Assembly (NCBI GenBank): GCA_032622095.1
Contig: CP136063.1
Span: forward strand, 35,998,106-36,062,105
From: Siphonodentalium dalli
Taxonomy: Eukaryota; Mollusca; Scaphopoda; Gadilida; Siphonodentaliidae
Length of the DNA: 64,000 bases
Reading direction: 5' to 3'
Under the pieces are notes generated by a model. That model was not told the origin of the DNA, made no database searches, and saw nothing but the letters and a program-made list of their open reading frames with translations. The position numbers and the translations under genes are program-made. The first letter of the stretch is position 1. Each line of letters opens with the position of its first letter. Shown piece after piece: positions 58,186-64,000 of this stretch.

Positions 58186-58640
58186 TATGTATGTCGACAT
58201 AGTATGGCAGAGTCCTGTGATTTTATCAGTGAAAAAGCCATAGATAACAGCGTTCATTGCTCGCGAACGGAGAGACCGTTTTTAGAATATCAACTATTAT
58301 TCCAATAGTAATTACTACATCATCTGTGAAAGTGTGTTGCACATTTGGACAATATGGAAAGTGAAGTTATGTGCACCATGGAGTGACCACATAAAACGAT
58401 GTCCATTGCGTTCTAGTGGACATACATTATGGTCGGCATGTCACCACTGGTATCTAATTTCACCCATACAGAGCCCCAGACAAACATGAGCAGACGACAT
58501 TCTTCTATGTGCTTCTATATATATGTGGGGCTCCTTGCAGGGTAATGGATGTTTTTTTATTCACCCTGAGCAGGTCCCTTTTGTTGTCCCGGAATTACCA
58601 TCCAGTCTCTGAAATTTTGATATCACTCAACGTGAGATGT
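58186..58640 (+). pseudogene. displaced relic of the C-type lectin C-terminal region
   Basis: GACATAGTATGGCAGAGTCC, CATAGATAACAGCGTTCATT, GAGAGACCGTTTTTAGAATA, CAACTATTATTCCAATAGTA and ACATCATCTGTGAAAGTGT match the relics at 46335-46500 and 46950-47000. The following 300 bp matches 47030-47170. This is a ~450-bp copy of the 46-47 kb relic array, 11 kb further on, same orientation. Confidence 0.8.
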
Positions 58641-58687
58641 TGAGGGATGATAATCAAATATACACCTGTATATACACATGTCGTTTG

Positions 58688-59070
58688 CAGAATGAGCTCA
58701 CCAGAAGGTGAATTTGGGGCCGCTATCCCGCACAGAAGGTCCGTATCACCAAATTCATCTTATTATGCATGGCCTTATCTACTGTGTGGACATATACACA
58801 GATTCAGTTAGTTCCCAAAATGGTTAAGAGTGTGATGTACACCCATTGAGAATATCGATTATGCAATGTATCGACTGCCAATTTGGGAATGCAGAAAGTC
58901 TAAACTAAAAAAGTAATATAATATATATGGAGAAATTTCAATAGAAATATTATAATAAAGAAACTTTCCAGAGAAGCGGCCTAAGAAGAATTGTGAATTT
59001 GGCGATGTTAGCCCGCTGTCCGGCATAGTATCACTACAATCACCATATGGGAACTTATTCTGCAAATGAC
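58688..59070. mobile_element. fold-back element with CCAGAGGGTGAATTT ends, copy 2
   Basis: CCAGAAGGTGAATTTGGGGC..CACCAAATTCATCTT (58690-58760) and GTGAATTTGGCGATGTTAGC..CACCATATGGGAACT (58995-59055) correspond to the two ends of 50700-51075; inner words CTTTCCAGAG..GCGGCCTAAG also correspond. It is more diverged than copy 1. Confidence 0.7.
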
Positions 59071-59110
59071 ATGCATTTTTACTCTCGTCGGTCTTTAACC
59101 AGCGCTGGGA

Positions 59111-59290
59111 CAGCATTAAATATCCAGTGCCAGAGCATTCTCTTATATGCCAGTGTATTATCTTTTTTTTTTTTTTTTAATACCCATCATTTATATCAGT
59201 TTTGTAATACCCATAATATATGATCAGTTTTGTAAAAAGATAATACACTGGCATATAAGAGAATGCTCTGGCACTGGATATTTAATGCTG
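59111..59290. mobile_element. fold-back element with perfect 57-bp arms
   Basis: 59111-59167 starts CAGCATTAAATATCCAGTGC and ends in the T-run; 59234-59290 is its exact inverse. The 66-bp loop is T-rich, then contains a short direct repeat with CAGTTTTGTAA and AATACCCAT. Perfect arms suggest recent insertion or gene conversion. Confidence 0.95.
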
Positions 59291-60160
59291 CCCCATTTTT
59301 CTAGTGGAGTGTGCGCATTACGTTATTTGATCTGTCCGACCGTCTGTCCGTCCATCACTCGGTGTTGGTTCATGTATGGAAGTTTTAGATAAGTATCAAC
59401 TGGATAAACTGGAATTTAGTATTTCGGTTTTCTGACACAGAGTGCAGGTCGGGACTGCGTGTTCGGTGACCGCCGTTCAACTTCCGCTATGTAGTATGAC
59501 CCCCTTTTTCGGTGGGATTTATCTCCATGTTTGAGGGATATTGTATCTAACGACTGTTGTTGTGATGTATGCTGTATTAATCCACAGTCGCCATATTTCT
59601 ATTGTTCTCCCTTGCACAATATCCAGCCGATTGCCCACTGGTAACAATAACTGTGGATTGTTTAGACAATAAGTGTGCATTATTTTAGCAATAACTGTGG
59701 AATATTAAAATATTCCCCAGGTATTATCATAACAATCACAAGTCATTGTTTGGTGTGTTCTCCACTTGCTGACACATCGGAATGTCAAATTGGTGTGACC
59801 AATCAATCAAATAGGAAACTGAACAGTGCTAGGTTATTATAATGATAATAGGGATACTAAGAAAAGACGGTGAGTGGAATTTGTTTAATGTAATAACAAT
59901 TTTACTTCAATGTTAGAGAATTCGGACTAGACAAATATATATCACCCCTGGTCAAGTGGTCCTGCTAATCTGCTGTGATGCGGTTGGGTCATGCTGAATT
60001 GCTCTGCTGATAAAAATAGTACCGTTATATTTTATTTTAATTTGTCTTTTTCGCGGTGTTGCAATAATCTGAACATATCCACGAAAAGCCAGTATGCGTA
60101 TCAAACATTCAAAACATATTTATTGCGAAATATTTATAATACTGGTTGTATTAGTTGTTG
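59291..60160. other. unassigned stretch
   Basis: Includes a GTCTGTCCGTCCATC word; otherwise nothing assignable. Confidence 0.4.
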
Positions 60161-60164
60161 AATT

Positions 60165-60545
60165 CGACTAGATTGTCGTGTACGTAAACAAGAGCCTACT
60201 CGTGTTGCACAAGTTGTGCTTCTGTTTACAGAACACAGCGCAATTATATTGGTTAATCACGTAATGATATAAACGCTCTTTATTAAAACCATATAAGGAA
60301 AACAGTAATAAATAACGCTCTTTATGTTTACCATATCCGGATCTAAACAAAAACCAGGAAACGTAACGTGTTTTTCGTTTGTTTACATACCAAAAAGGGA
60401 AAATCGACAATAACATACTGTTTATGTCATATTTCTGATTGATATAAGAACAAGGTCTGTCTATATTTCACTATTTATGGCGGTTTTTGACGGATGTGAA
60501 TATTTTAACAGCATACACATGGCTAAAGCCGCTCGTATCTTTAAC
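60165..60545 (+). mobile_element. ~400-bp dispersed element, copy 2
   Basis: Inverse of 33195-33640. AAACGCTCTTTATTAAAACC (60270) and AATAACGCTCTTTATGTTTA (60309) are the paired motifs; TAAGAACAAGGTCTGTCTAT and GATGTGAATATTTTAACAGC follow. The shared block ends near GCTCGTATCTTTAA. Confidence 0.8.
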
Positions 60546-60773
60546 GATACATGCGCATTGTATTTGAGACATGTTCTAATAATGAAAACTTACGAATGTG
60601 GCGCCTTCTTATAACACGGAATCACTCGCACGATATCTTATTTTCTGATATTGCTAAATATTTAAATGTTGATAATTCAAATCAGTTTGTAATGTCGGGT
60701 ACACTACACTATAACTTAAGTGGAATAGTTACGTTGATTACACGGAATTTAATAAAATGTTAAGAATTTTATG

Positions 60774-61841
60774 TCAAAATGCTGAAATGAGATTCCCGTC
60801 TTGTCCGATGTGCAAATCAGTCACCAAACCAATTTTCCAACTTGAACGGGGGCATTCATCGTGGATCTGGACAACGTCGCCCACGTGTGCATTGTCCGTT
60901 CGAAATCCAGGTTTGTGATAATGTTCCCTTAAGGATAGAAGGTACTCCGATTCCCAACGCATAGCATGAATAGCATCCAAAGTTCTGCCCAATCGTTTCG
61001 CTTTGCGACTCAGTTCATTGCCATCAAGAAAGTCCGGGTCATTTGCTTCATCAGCATCGCCATACACGTGTGGAAGAGTCAGCAGATTCATACCAAGTAT
61101 CAGAGTGGATGGTGTGACCGACTGTAAATCATTTATCTCAAAGGAAACGATAGTTAAAGGGCGGTCATTTATCATAGCTTCAACTTCGGTCACAACGATA
61201 ACAAGTTCGTCGGTGTTGACACATCGTCGGCCAAGTACTTTCTTGAGTGTAGTTTCAGTGAGTTCAACTAGACGTTCCCAAAAACCGCCATACCACGGTG
61301 CCCTCTTGGGAATGAATATCCATCTGATATTTCTTTTCCAAAGTTCGGAGTTCACATATTGACTGGACATCAATGCTTGAATGAATTTCGCTCCGCTCTC
61401 AAAAGTGCTCGCATTGTCTGACATCATTTTGTCAGGCAATCCGCGCCTGGCTACAAATCGTCGGAAACAGGCGATGGATGACTCAGCAGTAAGGTCCGGA
61501 ACAACTTCAAGATGTACCGCCCTTGTGTTCGCATACGTGAACAGACAAATATATACATTTCGATGTGAGTCAGAAGCGGTTAAGTGTCCTGTAAAATCTA
61601 CACGTGTGACCTTAAACGGTTGTCTACTGCTGTTAACACGATCTTCGGGTAAATGTGGAATCGGTGGTGGATTGTATGTTTTTCCAAATACTTTCTTGCA
61701 CGGAACACATTGTCGTAATTCCCTTTTAGCAATATGTCTTTTGCGTGGAATCCAGAACTTTTGTCTGATCGCGGAAACAGTTTGTTTAACACCTGCATGC
61801 ATATTTAGGTTGTGGAAATATCTGATAACCAAAACTGTCAA
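60774..61841 (-). pseudogene. BEL/Pao integrase fragment
   Basis: 355 codons. His 10, His 15, Cys 45 and Cys 48 form the HHCC zinc-binding domain. The catalytic triad is intact: Asp 82 (VDFTG), Asp 142 (SDNAS) and Glu 189 (APWYGGFWERLV). Residues after about 255 match the DUF5641 tail of BEL/Pao integrases, which ends abruptly after DLHIGQDGNLISAF. The ATG at 61841 is internal; the frame joins the preceding part by a shift. Integrase inserts element cDNA into host DNA in the nucleus. Confidence 0.92.
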
Positions 61842-62065
61842 GTGGTGAGATGTTTGTAATAAATCGGGAATTTTGTATCGTATTTCATGTCAGAATTTCC
61901 TATTCGACCACGACAGCGAAGAATGTTGCGTTCGTCCATGAATAATTGGAGCTGGGTGATCAGCGGCGTAGAACGTGTGGACGAACCATTATTCAGTATT
62001 TCAATGACGTCAGAGAACACTTCACGTTGACATTGCCATACAAGATGTAGATCTGCGATTTCCAA
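61838..62065 (-). pseudogene. BEL/Pao RNase H-integrase linker fragment
   Basis: 75 codons with CQREVFSDVI, then LFMDERNILRCRGRIGNS and FPIYYKHLT, the conserved stretch just before the integrase zinc-binding domain. It overlaps both neighbours in different frames, showing two frameshifts. Confidence 0.85.
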
Positions 62066-63597
62066 TTCACCAACTGATAGAGGTCCATTGCAGCGATCAC
62101 ATATGCCACGATGCGTCGTACTTTGATAAATGACGAAAACTTCGTTATATCTACCAAACGTTCATCCTGGACGCTAGCTTTTGCTGAAGTGGTGTTGTTA
62201 CGCGACACATCCTCATCCGGACTAGTAATTAGATGGAACTGTTCTTGTGAAACTAAACACTTTTTGTCAACTGCCAGTTCCCACAACCAGTTTGGGCCAG
62301 TCCACCACGAGCCATGATCTGTCAATTGTCGGAATTTACAACCACGAGTTAAAATGTCAGCTGGATTCATATGATATGAGCAATGTCTCCAATCACTCTC
62401 GCTTGTCAACGATTTTATCTCGGAGATTCGATTTGTTACGAATACTGGAAGTTTTTTCAAAGCCGACAGCCAATACAAGACGACTGTGGTATCCACCCAA
62501 TAATAACAGTTTATAGTGAAGAACACACCGAAGCTCTCCCGAACGTGTTGAGAAAAACGCGCACCAAGTAGAGCTGCCATTAGTTCCAGCTGCGGAATTG
62601 TCAGAGACTTTAGAGGGGCAACTCTGTTCTTCGAAATGAAGAATTGCGGAACATTGGAAGAAGGAGATGTTACATACACCACAATGCCATAGGCCTTTGA
62701 GCTGGCATCTGAGAAAACATGCAATTCGATGTCACCACCACGAACATTATCTGGATTAATATTTCGAGTGAATACTGCACTAGACGCAATTTGTAATTCA
62801 GCTTTTATAGTCAGCCATTCCGCTGTTAATTCAGGAGTTACATTTTGATCCCATTCCAAACATTCGGACCATATTCGCTGCATAAGTATCTTAGCACTTG
62901 TAGTTATTGGTCCAACGAAACCAAGCGGATCAAAAATGCTTGAAATGTCTCGAAGAATGTCCCTCTTGGTAAAATTTGTACAACAACTGTCATTGAGGAA
63001 TTTATTTGGCAGTGCCAGAGTGTCGGATTTAATGTCCCATTTCAACCCGAGGACTGATACCATTTCATCCATGTTCAAAACGTTGTCTCCGTTTGCGTCA
63101 CTGCAGAGTCCTGTCGAATTTGATGACCATGTGCGCACATTGAAATTGCCTTGTGTCATGATAAGCCTGGTTTGAGCATAATAGTCACACATTTCACGCC
63201 CAGATGAAACGCTTGCAACGAAATTGTCAACGTATACAGTATTGATCAAATAGTTGGTTACTTCTGTCGGATTCGAAAGTAGATGTTTCCGAATTGTGGA
63301 ATTTAGAATGAATGGCGACGATCGCGCCCCGAATAAAACAGTCCTGAAGCGATATAATTCGAATTCTGAATGTGGGTTGTGGGGATATGATAGCCACAAG
63401 AAACGTGTGAAATCACGGTCCCTTTCTGCGATGTTCACATGTAAAAGGACCTCCTCTATATCGGACACGGCGGCATATTTGAACGAACGGAATCTCACGA
63501 GAATCGATGAGATGTAATTTGTTAATGATGGGCCAGTCATGAGACAGTCGTTGAGGCTTGTACTATTTTGACCACTTTTACAACTGCAATTGAACAC
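61993..63597 (-). pseudogene. BEL/Pao reverse transcriptase and RNase H region
   Basis: 534 codons. RT: LNDCL (15-19), motif A DIEEV (46-50), RDRDFTRFLW (59-68), FGARSSPF (89-96) and motif C YVDN (122-125), where the second catalytic Asp is Asn. A17/RNase H: VLGLKWD (182-188), DPLGF (223-227), FSDAS (295-299), IPQLELMAA (334-342), WVDT (367-370) and NPADILTRG (411-419). The frame opens mid-domain: the RT N-terminal part lies upstream in another frame. Confidence 0.92.
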
Positions 63598-63671
63598 AAT
63601 CCTGATTGGCGTCGTCGAGGATTCTTTGGAAACAGGATGGTGTGGTATATAGTGGCATTTACCTGTTTCAT

Positions 63672-63998
63672 TTAGACTAACAGCATATATAGGAAAACTC
63701 TTTCAATGAACCCACGATTTAAGTGGTCCTTCAGAAGGTCCTCGTATTTGAGAAGTAGTCCCGGTGTCCGTCTCAGACGTCGTACTGTAGACCTCGTTCG
63801 TTGCGTTGCAATATCAAAATTTGTCAGCAGGGATCCATGGTCGTCCGACCATGGGAGGGGTGCTATGTAACAATTGTCAACACATTCGATGGATTCACAG
63901 TAACGGACAAGAAAATCGTTAGAACTATCCGCTGGAGAATCAACACCAATCGACTCGAGTTCTGCTGAACAGTGGTCTGCCAGTACACTCAACATCAT
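63672..63998 (-). pseudogene. BEL/Pao protease-RT linker, partial
   Basis: 108 codons, running off the window. The aromatic/acidic IECVDNCYIAPLPWSDD segment (LPW), LLTNFDIATQR and LKYEDLLKDHLNRGFIE are the conserved lead-in to the BEL/Pao RT. After GFIERV the frame is lost at about 63690. Confidence 0.85.
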
Positions 63999-64000
63999 GG

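Larger units (their letters stand above)
60774..64000 (-). mobile_element. BEL/Pao LTR retrotransposon pol, frameshifted and truncated at the window edge
   Basis: Minus-strand pol in the order RT, RNase H-like (peptidase A17 region), integrase, the BEL/Pao order. At least three frame changes (near 63690, 62060 and 61840) break it. The gag and protease end lies beyond 64000. No LTR is recognisable downstream of 60774, and the integrase C-terminus stops early, so the 3' end is probably lost. The RT carries YVDN where the family has YVDD. It could not make an active product as it stands. Confidence 0.93.

Noticed and set aside
60551-60763. 70-codon plus-strand ORF beside the BEL/Pao element
   Set aside because: Short, no motif, and it begins at the edge of a dispersed repeat. 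I could not connect it to the element.
1-64000. tRNA, rRNA, snRNA or microRNA genes
   Set aside because: I looked for tRNA B-box-like GTTCGA context and cloverleaf pairing by eye and found nothing convincing. A covariance-model scan would be decisive.

Overview
The window reads as intron- and repeat-rich invertebrate DNA. It is AT-rich, contains GT-AG introns of up to about 19.5 kb, and carries relics of animal retroelements (Jockey/CR1-like LINEs, a Penelope-like element, a BEL/Pao LTR element), many fold-back MITEs and many satellites. A dispersed repeat near 51.4-51.8 kb, with a GGACGGA-rich tail ending in CTCAGGTGAGCTAAA, resembles repeats I associate with bivalve genomes. My best guess is a marine lophotrochozoan, probably a mollusc; that is inference, not proof.

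One gene dominates. I assembled it by hand from splice sites and reading phase because its exons are too short to stand out as ORFs. On the + strand, ten coding exons from 6080 to 46218 join in one frame to a predicted 443-aa secreted protein. It has a signal peptide split across exons 1-2, a His/Ser-rich stretch (exon 2), a Cys/Trp module (exon 3), four thrombospondin type-1-like repeats (exons 4-7) and a C-type lectin-like domain (exons 8-10). Every junction from exon 1 to exon 9 is phase 1. The last junction (exon 9 to 10) is phase 0, has a weak donor, and lies in sequence that has been duplicated.

The introns are as notable as the exons. Tandem arrays sit directly behind several 5' splice sites (introns 1, 2, 6 and 8). 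In intron 2 the roughly 24 units of 66-74 bp are visibly copies of the exon 2 3' end together with its GTATGT donor. Downstream of exon 9, at 45.3-47.2 kb and again at 58.2-58.6 kb, there are many decayed copies of the C-terminal half of the lectin domain.

Layout: 1-6 kb, tandem and dispersed repeats and one MITE; 6.0-46.2 kb, the gene, with a truncated LINE (11.4-13.6 kb), a 1-kb inverted repeat (24.6-25.6 kb), a Penelope relic (27.3-28.1 kb), further LINE relics and a 74-bp satellite (42.0-43.2 kb) in its introns; 45.9-47.2 kb, lectin-exon relics; 47.2-48.8 kb, an AAGCTTTACC-based array; 49-60 kb, dispersed repeats and several fold-back elements; 60.8-64.0 kb, the minus-strand pol of a frameshifted BEL/Pao element that runs off the right edge. 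I found no convincing tRNA, rRNA, CRISPR or prokaryotic feature.
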